A stretch of DNA of 64,000 nt from Codonopsis lanceolata (taxonomy: Eukaryota > Streptophyta > Magnoliopsida > Asterales > Campanulaceae), in NCBI GenBank assembly GCA_013146195.2, contig CM028381.1:96128712-96192711 (forward strand). Reading direction: 5' to 3'. The position numbers were made by a program, and so were the translations under genes. This document shows, in pieces, positions 22,875 through 33,829 of this stretch. Position 1 is the first letter of the stretch; each line of letters starts with the position of its first letter. The notes beneath the pieces were generated by a model. It was not told the origin of the DNA, did not search any database, and worked only from the letters and a program-made list of their open reading frames with translations.

Positions 22875-23451
22875 TGCCCCGGACTTAGTTTTTTTTCTTT
22901 TAACTTTGCCCAATCCGGCACCAAGACAATTCAGTTAATCTTAGTCAGCTTTATTCCACTTTTACTTACCAATTATTTTCAAGTGAGAACCCTAAGTTAC
23001 ATGACAATCTCATCCACTAGGATTCATATCTATTTGAAGTTACTAAGTTGGAAAGAAGAGAACACTCAAAAAGACTCAAAGAAGGAAACAAATGTTTATT
23101 AAGCTTTACAAAGTTATCTTATTACAAATGAGGCAACACATATTTATAGGCTACCACCCTTAATCCTATCTGTCTCTACAATATTCTATACAAGTTTAGA
23201 GTATTCCTACAATTTCTTGGAATTCTACTATATTCTAGAATACTCTACTATATACTAAAGAATTCTCATAACTTTTAGATCATTTCAGAATACTCTAGGA
23301 TAAACTAGAGGACTTTGGAAGACTCTGACAAACTAGAGGACTTTGGAAGACTCTAGTAACTTCCAGAATATTCCGGAGTACTTTAGAACATACTAGATGA
23401 CTCCGGAAGTCTCCGTAATACTTCGAAAAATTCTAAGTGCAGGGTGTGACA
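22875..23451 (-). mobile_element. Copia-type LTR (solo or truncated) with heat-shock element, upstream of OHP1
   Basis: On the minus strand it begins TGTCACACCC at 23451, preceded by a polypurine-like 'ATGAGGGCATAG'. A TATA box (CCTATAAATATG) lies at about 23136-23147 and AATAAA near 23098. U3 carries 'TTCCAGAATATTCCGGA' (23361-23377), a perfect TTCnnGAAnnTTCnnGA heat-shock element, plus 'ATTCTAGAAT' near 23231. The inner end is uncertain; 22875 is proposed because CTAT flanks both sides (22871-22874 and 23452-23455). No coding part remains beside it. It points toward OHP1, whose ATG is 150 bp beyond the proposed inner end. Confidence 0.55.
23361..23377. promoter_or_regulatory. Canonical heat-shock element
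   Basis: TTCCAGAATATTCCGGA fits TTCnnGAAnnTTCnnGA, the trimer-plus binding site for heat-shock factors. It lies in the U3 of the minus-strand LTR, about 215 bp upstream of that LTR's TATA box. Confidence 0.7.
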
Positions 23452-23454
23452 CTA

Positions 23455-25328
23455 TGCCCTCATAACCTATTATTGTTTCTAAGATTGATTACTCGAATGA
23501 ACACGTCGTGTAATGGGTGTAACACGTGGGAGTGTAGGGCTGAACCATTGAACTGAATCAATCTCGATTGTATTAATTAGTTTTTTTCAATTTTGGTACA
23601 AACGGTTCGGTCTAGATTTTAAAAATTGAAAGACTCGTTGGATTAGTTTGATTTACGATTTTTGTAATTAAACTAAATCAAATCGAACCAAAATATATCC
23701 AAAGCTATTCATCATATTTATATATTATATAAATTATATTACTGATCAGTAAAAATGTTATTTGAACTCTAAAAACGAATCAATTAAGTCAGTTTCGGTT
23801 TAGTTCCAAACGCATGTAGTTTGGTCCCATTGAAAAAAGTTGAACCTATGGAAAGCGGTTTGGTTCGCGCTTTTTGCTTATATCCAACCAAAACAAAAAA
23901 AAAAAACAAAATGAACCTATGGGAATCGGTTTGGTTCACGCCTTTGGCTTATACTAAACCAAACCAAACTAATTTACTCTAATATCCTCCACTGAATTTG
24001 TCTGTTTCGGTGCTAAGTGCTAACACTTTATTTTTTAATTATTATACTCAACATGAAATGGTACAATGAATAAAACGTTTCACTTAAGGAGTAGAAAAAT
24101 GAATGAATGTCAGAATAATAGAGTTTCCAAGATGAATGTCAGAATAATGGATGTTACATCAATTTGGGGCAAGACCATAAAATATGAGATGTTCTATCTA
24201 AAACATAGTGGAGGAAAGTAAGAGAAACTGTAGTTTTTGGTGCTAAAAATTTGTTTTGGAAATTTGAAAGTGGTATTTGGCCGGCCCCTTTTTGATACTA
24301 AAGGGGGGCAACGACCCCTCTTCCAAATAAAACATGTTGCTCCCCCCAGACCCCAGTACAGTTGGTTTTCTAGTTTGGTCAATTTTATTGTTAATGAGTA
24401 CAGTTCCAAATGATAGTAAAAGCCTTTTCTTGGTCTGAAGGCATTGGAAAATTTTAGGAAAATAAAAAATGGTAAAACATACTCTGAATCAATAGAACAA
24501 ATTAATGAAGGGAACTCCCAATGAACGCATTTACTTACGTACAAACATCATGAGTAGCTCATGGTTTTCTATCAACTTTTCAAGATGAATCGGAGGTTGA
24601 AAGATCAGGTCTTAGCGCGTATAAACAGTTGAGATTTATCACACACAGTAGAAAGGAGACACTACGTCACATTCTGTTATATGAAGAAAAAAAAAACCAT
24701 ATTAGTACTTAGTGACCAAAAACAAATTAAAATAGCTTTTCTAGCTAGTAATTATACATCTGAAACATAATCTCTCATGATGTTCAAACACGCTTTTCTG
24801 CATTTTCGCCCACTAGATTTTCTATCTTCATCACAACTTGAAGAATATTTGCATAAATTAATATTAGTTCTTGTTCTTAGCTACATACATTGTTTCGGAA
24901 ATTCCACTACATTATCAGAATTTTGTGAAAAGAAATCCATGTCACATATGTTTTAATTTAATTTTCTGTTACTCTTAAAAAGTTTCAACTATGAACTGAT
25001 AAACCTATGAACCAAATAACGCGATGTGTGCAGAGGTAATCAAGACCATCATGTGGATGAGAAAATGATTGAAGATTTTTTTGTTATTGCCATTGATTGT
25101 AAATATTTCTCCCCTCCCTTTATGGGGATCATGATTTTTTATACTTTTACAATAACTGCAACATCAACTTTTACAACAATATTCCATATACAGTAATAAA
25201 TCTAGCTACATATGTAGCTTATATTCAATTTTCGCCAATCGCCAATGTCTGTCACCGCCCCTTGTCAACGTACAACAAAAGCAAACTAAAAACATCAATT
25301 TGATGCTCTATAGTTTATCAACACAACA
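23455..25328. other. Intergenic region between OHP1 promoter and cyclin 3' end
   Basis: No gene is seen. 23540-23970 contains repeated 'GGTTTGGTTC' and 'AACCAAACC' blocks, including a duplicated 'AACCTATGGRAAKCGGTTTG' (about 23844 and 23912), probably a decayed repeat. 25121-25297 is the cyclin 3' flank that recurs at 34976-35132. Confidence 0.5.
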
Positions 25329-27034
25329 TTAATTTTCTTCCCTCTTTCTCTTCTTACCCGACTTGACCAAACTGATGTTGTTCAAAGTTGCTGGCATCTT
25401 AAAGAGAGAGAAATCGACCTGTTGATCAGAGATTTGAACTAGTGCCTTGGTTAATACTGTTACTGGACTTGAGGGGTGGTAGGCCAAGGATTGCCCGTAC
25501 CCATGCAATTTGTCAAATCTTTCAACCATTATCTCCTCTATGAATAGTTTATCACACTTGATTAGGTTTTCCTTGTAAATCATACAGTAGAACCATGTCA
25601 ATATAATTAGTAATGTTTGTAGAATGTAGCTGTAAGGAGTCAAATTTCGTGAATAAACCTTACCCTTTGATCTTGAGGAATCAAAGTAGTTATGTGGGCA
25701 ACGTGAACATCACAAGTTGAAGGAAGCAAGTCTTTAAGAAGGCATCTTAATCCAGTCGTGGCAATAATACTTGGCCGGAATGCTAGAAACTTATAGTCTG
25801 AAGCATATATATATATATATATCATGTTAAATTAACAAGTAAAAAATCAATACAACAGTGCTAAACTGGTACTTAAGGTGACATACAGATATATGTGTGT
25901 GTGTGTGCGTGTGTGTATATATATATATATATAGATAGATAGATATATTTACATGGGTCAATTTGAGATACCTAGAAGAGAAGTTGCGAGAAGTTGAACT
26001 AAGCGAGCAATTATCTGCTGAACAAGGTGAGGGTTGATAGTGAGATTCATTTCCCATGTGATGAGTTCCACATAAGAGTATGGTGTTGCACAGTTTAGAA
26101 CCCATCCTAAGGCCTTCAATAGGGTCAATTCCATCCGTCGGATCAAGCCTGCTTCAAAAGAGTAGTCCAGGCCTTCCTGTTATCACAAAATTGATCAAAG
26201 GATTTAACATACGTTACAACTTTAGAGCAATATATACATTGGTTGTTTTCAATGTACATTTAATTGTCGGACAAAACGCATGCAATTAACATAAAGTGAT
26301 GAATATTGTCACCTGCATTTCGTGGAATGGAGGAGGGGCAGTCTCTCCAAACTTACAGGCTATAGATAAACATGCTACTGAAAGCAATTCAAACATCCAA
26401 TACTTCCATCCCTGATAACACAAACCAATTATATAAGGAATAGAATGTGAATTAAGAAGGAAACATACAATTAATATATTAGCCTAGAAATTAAAGAAGT
26501 CGGTCTTACGTGACATTGATTCATGGAAATGAAGCGGTCAAGGTAGTTTGCAGCATTGAAAACAGTTTGAAAAGAGAGAGTGAACTGGCATTGAGACTTG
26601 ATTGTAACAAAAAAATAAAAAATAAAGAGAAATGAGTTATATATACACGATCGATTAGCTAGGAACAGCAACTGTGAAAAACGCAAGTGAAGTATAGTAA
26701 CAGTTGAGAATATATAGTGAAGGAGTGAGGAAGTTACTTGAAGGAGCCAGTGAATAGCTTTGAATCTAGCATTAGCGAGTGGATGGTTTGATTTGAGAGA
26801 TTGGATGTATCCCGGTTGAGGCATGTGATGGAGTTCCTTGTGTAGGCAAGTTTTAAAAGCGTAATCACAATCTTCTTTTGTCATGTAGAAGAATGAAGTG
26901 TAATTAGTAATATTGGTAATAGTGTAGCCTTTTCTTGGGTAATCATGCTTATTATGTTCATGCTCATGCTGGTGATCATCATCTGTGGTAGGGGGACTCA
27001 TAAGCCAAGCCTCATCACAAAGAAGAGCCTCCAT
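25329..27034 (-). CDS. CYCD7: D-type cyclin, CYCD7-like
   Basis: Six exons on the minus strand: 26738-27034, 26510-26596, 26313-26411, 25972-26176, 25664-25797, 25329-25571. Introns are GT-AG and the frame gives 354 aa. The N-terminus 'MEALLCDEAWLMSPP' contains LLCDE, the LxCxE motif that binds retinoblastoma-related protein. The N-terminal cyclin box spans 'ANARFKAIHWLLQ', 'NAANYLDRFIS' and 'WKYWMFELLSVACLSIACKF'. The C-terminal cyclin fold covers 'RRMELTLLKALGWVL' to 'FRPSIIATTGLRCLL'. The tail 'SGKKRKREEN' is a basic NLS-like end. Cyclin D pairs with CDKA to drive G1/S; CYCD7;1 acts in guard-mother-cell division in Arabidopsis. Subgroup is inferred from the N-terminus, the 'WKYWM' block and synteny with OHP1 (At5g02110/At5g02120). 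Confidence 0.92.
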
Positions 27035-27149
27035 AATCCACCTACGTTACGTTTTCTGAGAGAGATGGTGCAGAAGTTGGTAAAATGAAAGATATATATC
27101 AATAGTAAAGTGTACTTGTGTGTGTGTGTGTGTGTGTGCACGTTGAGGG

Positions 27150-27180
<31 letters not shown>

Positions 27181-27838
27181 ATGGAGGAGAGAAGTCGGGG
27201 ATATATAGGAGTGGTTTTGGTAGAGCAAAGAGGATAACAACAACGGTTATGCATGGTATGTTCGTGCGTGTGAGAGAGAGAGAGAGAGAGTGGGGGGGAG
27301 TGTGATATTGTGGTAGGTAGTGGTTTGTATGAGACATAAAAAGCAAGAACACTTGCTGCATGAAAACCGTAAATGTACTTATCTGATCATCTCTTCTGTT
27401 ACATGGACAATTGGACACTGGACACTCTGGCCAACGTTAGATAAATCTTTTTTGATGTTTGTGTAAATTTAGGTTTTGACAGCAGTAGCCAATTGCGGAA
27501 GGACAGCAGCAACTGTTTATCCTCGTTTTTAATTTATGGCCCAACATGAGGAGGGTTGGTCATGGGCTTACTAATTTTGGGTCTGTAAAGTTTGATAAAA
27601 AAGAGTGGGCCCAAACTCATTGTTGTCAGAAGTGTTGCCCCCCCGCAATTGAACTTGCGACTATATATTGTAGTAGTGGTAGGCTGGTAGCAGTCATGAG
27701 GACCAGAGTACTAACTATATCCTCAACTTGATTCCAAAAAATTAACGTAGTAGAAATTGAGTTGAGGCTTAACAAATATTCAAGTTCACATTAATGAATT
27801 GGGTTATAAGCAGCAAACAACTCCATTGTAGTGTAATG
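27035..27838 (-). promoter_or_regulatory. Cyclin upstream region with GT and GA microsatellites
   Basis: Going upstream of the ATG there is a (GT)n run at about 27116-27138, a (GA)n run at about 27151-27173 and another at about 27269-27290. A TATA-like sequence TATATATCC (minus strand) lies near 27200. The GA-rich leader is a common plant 5'UTR feature. 27071-27342 recurs at 35133-35338, and about 27455-27620 recurs weakly at 37781-37930. Copia element 2 is inserted 800 bp upstream of the ATG. Confidence 0.55.
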
Positions 27839-28278
27839 TGTTGATATATATGTTCAAACTCAGTCCAAGCAAAAGGAAAAAGGGAAGAAGAAGAATAAAG
27901 GCAAGGAAAGGAAAGACAATGGGCAGCAACAATCCTAACAGCAGCAGCAATTCTAACAGCAGAAATTCTATCAGAAAGTTTAGGGGTGTCGGTTGTAATA
28001 ATGTAATAGTTGTTTAGAGTCTGTTTTTGTTTGTTATTCCTTTCTGTTACTTCAGGGGTAGCGAGTGTAATTTAGGCAAACTATTTTGAAAGTCGGTTAT
28101 AGCAGTTATATATACTGCTATACCTCTTGGTTTTGTAATAAGACAATTAGACAGAATTCTAACTTCCAAGAAGAGAGATTAAGGGAGTTTGAGAGTTCCT
28201 CTATGATTGATCAAGAATGATCAAGTATGTCCATTTTATCAAAGTGACAGACAACAAATAAAAATTCAAAGTTTATCA
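27839..28278 (+). repeat. 5' LTR of copia element 2
   Basis: It begins TG and ends CA, directly followed by the PBS. A TATA-like TTATATATACTGC lies near 28106-28118. It differs from the 3' LTR mainly by small indels at CAG/CTG-rich sites (about 27920-28060). Confidence 0.96.
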
Positions 28279-28290
28279 TGGTATCAGAGC
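28279..28290 (+). other. Primer binding site (initiator tRNA-Met)
   Basis: TGGTATCAGAGC directly follows the 5' LTR, the canonical copia PBS. Confidence 0.95.
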
Positions 28291-28410
28291 TTGTGATCAA
28301 GATCCTCAAATCCAGTTTGCCGAATTGAAGAAGTAAAGGGGTAATTCTTCTGTATTCTATTCCTTTCTGTTTCTTCTTCTCTCGATTTCTTTCTTCTTGA
28401 TTGTCTCTCC

Positions 28411-28560
28411 ATGTCGGACTCTAAATCTGATAATCCTGTTGATACTGAGAAGAAAGACAAATCTCCAATCACCAACACTACTGTTGATCTAAATCGATAA
28501 TCCTATGATACGAGAAGAAAGACAAATCTGAACCAATCCCAACACTTTGATGATTATGAT
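28411..28560 (+). repeat. Gag start with imperfect 75-bp tandem duplication
   Basis: An ATG at 28411 opens 'MSDSKSDNPVDTEKKDKSP' but stops at 28500. The segment 28422-28490 is repeated at about 28490-28556 ('GATAATCCT', 'GAGAAGAAAGACAAATCT'). Where copy 1 has CTG, copy 2 twice reads CG. The stop arises from this shift, so the real Gag start was probably 28411. Confidence 0.7.
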
Positions 28561-30456
28561 TTGCAACTCTCATCTAACCATCAACTCTCATTACCTCCTC
28601 ACCTTCACCCGAATGACCACCCTGGAATGAATCTTGCTACTGAGCCTCTTTCTGACACCAACTACAATCAATGGAAAATTTCCATTTGTACTGCCTTATC
28701 TGCCAAGAACAAACTTGGTATGATAAATGGTCTTAGTAGAAAACCTGATTCTTCTTCAAGGTATGTGAGTGCTTGGTCAAGATGCAATAGTATGGTTGTA
28801 TCTTGGCTTCTCAACTCTGTTAGTCCTGAGATATGTCAAAGTATAGTTTACCTTTCAACAGCCTTTGAGATCTGGGATGACATTTCTACAAGATTCTCTC
28901 AAAGTGATGCCCCTAAGATCTTCCAAATTCAGAAAAATATTATGATGTGTACTCAAGGAAACCTTAGTATCAATGCCTATTTCACTAAATTCAGAAGTTT
29001 GTGGGATGAACTCACAAATCTTCTTCAAATACCTAAGTGTTTGTGTAACTGTACCTGTGGTGCCAACACTGCCAAAGAGGAATATGATCAAGTTACCAAA
29101 CTTACTGGTTTTCTTATGGGATTGGCTGATGAATACTCTGATGTTAGAGGTCAAATCCTTAGGATGCATCCTCTTCCATCTGTTACTAAGGCTGTATCTA
29201 TGCTTGTCCAAGAAGAGGGGCAAAGACAACACACCAATTCCATCAAATTTGATTCTGTTACTTCAGCCCTAATGGGAAAGGTCAACAATAATTCTGGAAA
29301 TAAGTTTAATAGAAACAGATCTTCTGGAAGTATACAAACCCCTAACATCAAAGGCAAGAACTTCTGTGAGTACTGCCATGGAGAATCTCACAACAAAGAT
29401 AAGTGTTTCTTCATTCTTGGATATCCTGAGTGGCATCCTTTGTTTGGGACAAAGCCTGATCCCAACAAGATGCCAAAGAACAAAGGAAAGGCTAGAAACT
29501 TCACTGCTGTTAATAACACTTCTGTTCAAGATCAATCCAAATATTCTGCAAGCAAAGAAAAGATTGATGCCACTGTCAACCACAACAGCCATTTCACTCC
29601 TGGACAATTGCAACAATTAATGGATATCCTTAACAATGCCAAAAATATGAGCACTGCCACTGCAATTCTGGATGTTCCTGAAGAACATCTGCCAGGTATG
29701 AAATCTAACACTTTTGAACCTGTTTGCCTTGCTAGCCTGAATACTACTTGTCTTGATTGGATTATTGATACAGGAGCTAGTGATCACATTACTATATCCT
29801 TTGACTGCTTGATTAATCATGTTCCCATAAATACTTTAATTCATCTACCTAATGGCAAAGCTTCCTGCATAACTCACAAGGGAACTGTCATTTTATCTGA
29901 TGATATTACTCTTAAAAATGTGTACTTTGCTCCTGAATTTCACTTTAATCTTATATCAGGAAGCAAGTTAATCTCTGATAGTGGTCTCAACCTAATTTTT
30001 ACCACCACTTCTTGCTTTATTCAGGACCAAGTTCAATTGAAAGCCAAGAAGATTGGTAGTTACTCAGGTGGCCTTTACAAACTCCTTCAACCAGAAGCTA
30101 ATAAGTTCCAGCAAACTACTACTAGTTGTTATAATATCTCCAAAATTAATACTTGTAAATCTAACAACTACTTTGCTGTCACTGATTCTATCAACAAAGT
30201 GTTTCTCTGGCATACCAGACTTGGCCATGTTCCTCTTCACTCTATGAAACTCATTGATTCTCTTGATTTGAAATTCAGTTCTATGTCTAATATCTGTTGT
30301 GATGTGTGCCACTTAGCCAGACAAACTAGACAGTCTTTTCCTTTAAGTGACTCTCACAGCACTGATCTCTTTGGACTTATACATTGTGATGTTTGGGGTC
30401 CTTACAGAAAACTCACTTATGATGGCTGCTTCTTCCTTTCTTACTATTGTAGATGA
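28561..30456 (+). pseudogene. copia 2 Gag-protease-integrase N-terminal part
   Basis: This is an open frame of 631 codons with no internal stop. The Gag region starts with 'LATEPLSDTNYNQWKISICT', typical of copia gag, and includes 'AFEIWDDISTRFSQSDAPKI'. A CCHC zinc knuckle 'CEYCHGESHNKDKC' lies near residue 270. The aspartic protease motif 'WIIDTGASDHIT' lies near residue 400. The GAG-pre-integrase block 'FLWHTRLGHVPLHSMKL' follows, with zinc ligands 'CCDVCHLARQ'. Integrase begins with 'IHCDVWGPYRK', which holds the first catalytic Asp. The frame is lost near 30440 in a TTC-rich stretch and stops at 30456. The upstream start region (28411-28560) is disrupted. Confidence 0.93.
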
Positions 30457-33074
30457 TTGTTCTAGGTTTACCTGGACATTTCTTCTAAGAAACAAAACTC
30501 AAGTTTGTCAAACTTTTAAATATTTCTTTCAAATGGTAAGAAATCAATTTAAAACTAGTGTGAAGCATATAAGAAGTGATAATGGGACTGAATTTCTGAA
30601 CAATGGAGTTGACATTCTTCTTCTTTCTCAAGGCCTCCTCCACCAATGTACCTGTGTTGATACCCCTCAGCAAAATGGTAGAGCTGAGAGGAAACACAGA
30701 CATCTCTTGGAACTTGCCAGAGCCCTTAGGTTTCAAGCTGGTTTACCAAAGAAATTTTGGGGGTGATTGTTTTTTAACTGCTACACATATTATAAATAGA
30801 ATTCCTAATTCAGTTTTAAAATTCAAAACCCCTTATGAAATTCTCTTTGGAACCTCTCCTAATTACAAACATCTTAGAACCCTAGGCTGCCTGTGCTATG
30901 TTTCCACCCTATCTCACAATAGGGACAAATTTGCCCCTAGATCACAGAGATGTGTTTTCATTGGCTATCCTAGCAATAAAAAGGCCTATAAAGTTTACAG
31001 TCTTGATACACATCAAGTTCTGTACAGTAGGGATGTCATATTCCATGAATCCATTTTTCCTTTCAAAACTCAAAATCCTAACATTTCTCTTCCAAACAAT
31101 GAAAACAATTTGCCTGATCAAAATACTGATCCTGAAGAGGACAGGAATGTTGTCATTCAAAATAAAGATGTGGCATCTGACACTCCTATTACAGATGAAA
31201 TAAACAATGTTCAGACTCATGATCCCATTGTTGACCAAATCAATCATACTGACCCCTCTACTGAAACATCTGCTACCACTACTCCTAATCTTTCTGCTGA
31301 AACTTCTGCTATTCCATCTAGACCTCAAAGACACAAGGCTGTTCCAGCTAAGTTTAAAGACTACACAGATCTACCTTCTAGTTTTTCCCAGTCTTCTGTT
31401 AATTCCATTACACCCTATCCCATAGAGAAGTTCTGCAATTACTCCAATGTATCTGACTCCTACAGAAACTTCTGTTGTAATATATCTTCTTCTCATGAAC
31501 CAAAAAGCTATCAACAGGCTGTTCAAGACCCTCTGTGGTGTCAGGCTATGTCTGAAGAATTGCAAGCCTTAGAAGTTAATGGTACATGGATCCTTCAACC
31601 CCTTCCTGCACACAAAAAGACTGTGGGTTGTAAATGGATTTTTAGGATCAAATATAATCCTGATGGTACCATAAACAAATACAAAGCTAGGCTTGTTGCT
31701 AAGGGTTTCACTCAAATTGAAGGAGGCGATTATTTTGAAACATTCTCCCCTGTTGCTAAAATGACCTCAGTGAGAATGTTTCTTGCTATAAGTGCTGCCA
31801 AACAGTGGCCTATATCACAGATGGATGTCTCTAATGCTTTCCTGCATGGAGACTTGCTTGAAGAAGTATATATGGATTTGCCTCCAGGATACAGTCATAA
31901 TATACCTTCATCTTCCTCTCCTATTGTTTGCAGACTAGTTAAATCCCTTTATGGGCTAAAACAAGCCCCTAGACAGTGGTTTGAGAAATTTTCTTCCACT
32001 CTTCTGCAATTTGGATTTAAACAGTCCCAAAATGATCACTCCTTGTTTACATATACTGTTGGAACTAAATTTGCAGCTATTCTTGTGTATGTAGATGATT
32101 TGCTTATTACAGGAAATGATAAGGACCAGATTGATCAAATCAAAGCTTTCCTAAAAACAAAATTTCCTGTAAAAGACCTTGGATCACTCAGATACTTTCT
32201 TGGATTGGAAGTTGCAAGAAACAAGTCTGGCATCTGTCTTCACCAAAGAAAATATGCTTTGGAGATTATTCAAGATGTTGGTTTTTCAAATGCTAAGCCT
32301 GCAGCTATCCCTATTGAGAAGAATCATAGGCTGGCATCTATCTTAAGTCCAGATTTGGCTAATCCTGCATCTTATAGAAGACTTGTTGGAAGGCTGCTTT
32401 ACTTGTCCATTACCAGGCCTGATATTGCTTATAGTGTCCAAGTCCTTAGTCAGTTTATGGCAAAACCTCTTGAACATCAGTGGCATGCTGCCTTAAGATT
32501 GGTGAAATACATAAAGGGCAATCCTGGTCAGGGTCTGTTCTTTTCTAGCTCTAATTCTCTGCAGCTAACAGCCTATTGTGACTCAGACTGGGCTGCATGT
32601 CCTATCACAAGAAGGTCTCTTACTGGTTACTGTGTTTTTTTGGGCAATTCCTTAATATCATGGAAATGCAAGAAGCAGTCCACTATTAGCAGATCATCTG
32701 CAGAAGCAGAATACAGAAGCATGGCCAATACATGCTGTGAGGTCAAGTGGCTTATATCCATGCAAAGGGATTTTGAAATCAACCCTACATTGCCTGTTTC
32801 CCTTTACTGTGACAACAAATCAGCCCTGCATATAGCTGCAAATCCTGTTTTTCATGAAAGAACTAAACACATAGATTTGGACTGTCATTTGGTAAGGGAA
32901 ATGATTCATAAAGGACTTGTATCCACCAAGTACATTTCTTCTTCTGATCAGCCAGCTGATTTGTTTACCAAGTCTCTTCCTTCTCCTCAATTCTTTCATT
33001 TATTGACCAAGTTGCAAGTTCAAAACTTATTTTGTACTTTCATCTTGAGGGGGGATGTTGATATATATGTTTAA
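30420..33074 (+). pseudogene. copia 2 integrase core, RT and RNase H
   Basis: After the frameshift near 30440, integrase continues as 'FLTIVDDCSRFTWTFLLRNK', with 'IRSDNGTEF' and 'PQQNGRAERKHRH' supplying the second Asp and the Glu. A second frameshift near 30762 is an extra G in a GGGGG run ('KKFWG' then 'GDCFLTATHIINRIP'). From there one open frame runs to 33074. RT blocks are 'GCKWIFRIKYNPDGTINKYK', 'MDVSNAFLHGDLLEEVYM' and 'LVYVDDLLITGN'. RNase H blocks are 'AYCDSDWAACPITRRSLTGY', 'SSAEAEYRSMA' and 'LYCDNKSALHIA'. All catalytic residues are present, so the element is young or recently damaged. The stop codon lies just inside the 3' LTR. Confidence 0.93.
33045..33055 (+). other. Polypurine tract of copia 2
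   Basis: TTGAGGGGGGA directly precedes the TGTTG of the 3' LTR; it overlaps the end of the RNase H frame. Confidence 0.85.
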
Positions 33075-33484
33075 ACTCAGTCCAAGCAAAAGGAAAAAGG
33101 GAAGAAGAAGAATAAAGGCAAGGAAATGAAAGACAATGGGCAAAGAACAATCCTAACAGGCAATTCTAACAGAAATTCTATCGAAAAGTTTAGGGGTGTC
33201 GGGTGTAATAATGTAATAGTTGTTTAGAGTCTGCTTTTTGTTTGTTATTCCTTTCTTACTTGGGTAGCGAGTGTAATTTAGGCAAACTATTTTGAAAGTC
33301 GGTTATAGCAGTTATATATACTGCTATACCTCTTGGTTTTGTAATAAGACAATTAGACAGAATTCTAACTTCCAAGAAGAGAGATTAAGGGAGTTTGAGA
33401 GTTCCTCTATGATTGATCAAGAATGATCAAGTATGTCCATTTTATCAAAGTGACAGACAACAAATAAAAATTCAAAGTTTATCA
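33056..33484 (+). repeat. 3' LTR of copia element 2
   Basis: It matches 27839-28278, ends in TTTATCA and is followed by the target duplication TAATG at 33485-33489. Confidence 0.96.
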
Positions 33485-33502
33485 TAATGTCTTGTAGTAT
33501 TG

Positions 33503-33670
33503 GGTAATACTTGAGCCATTCTTATTTTACACCAAAAAATGGATACTATGTGATATGACAAATTTTCATTGGTTAGACATTTTGTGGGTCCCAGCACTTT
33601 AGCCAATAAGAGTGTGCCACATCACATAGTACCCATATTTTAGTGTAAAATGAGAGTAGTCCTAACATTA
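33503..33670. mobile_element. Palindromic MITE with 8-bp target duplication
   Basis: The 168-bp segment is a near-complete inverted repeat: 'TCTTATTTTACACCAAAAAA' and 'GGATACTATGTGATATGACA' pair with 'TGCCACATCACATAGTACCC' and 'TAGTGTAAAATGAGAGTAG'. TAGTATTG flanks both sides (33495-33502, 33671-33678), an 8-bp duplication typical of hAT elements. A relative lies at 36178-36338. Confidence 0.82.
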
Positions 33671-33829
33671 TAGTATTGAAGTACACGGTTATCACTGTTT
33701 ACAGCTTTTTTTTTAAATAGCTGCCCACGTGATACCAAAATTTTAGAACCGGATAGATATCTAATCCAATGAGATACGTGCGGACGATCAGTTTTGGGTT
33801 TTAATGTTGTTGATAATGATAGCAATGTG

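Larger units (their letters stand above)
27839..33484 (+). mobile_element. Full-length Ty1/copia retrotransposon 2 with 5-bp TSD
   Basis: LTRs of 440 bp (27839-28278) and 429 bp (33056-33484) both run TGTTGATATATATG to AAGTTTATCA. They are flanked by TAATG at 27834-27838 and 33485-33489, a perfect target-site duplication. PBS, gag, protease, integrase, RT, RNase H and polypurine tract are in the standard copia order. All catalytic motifs are present; two frameshifts interrupt pol. The short LTRs and gag type suggest the Ale/Retrofit or a related lineage, which is tentative. Confidence 0.97.
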
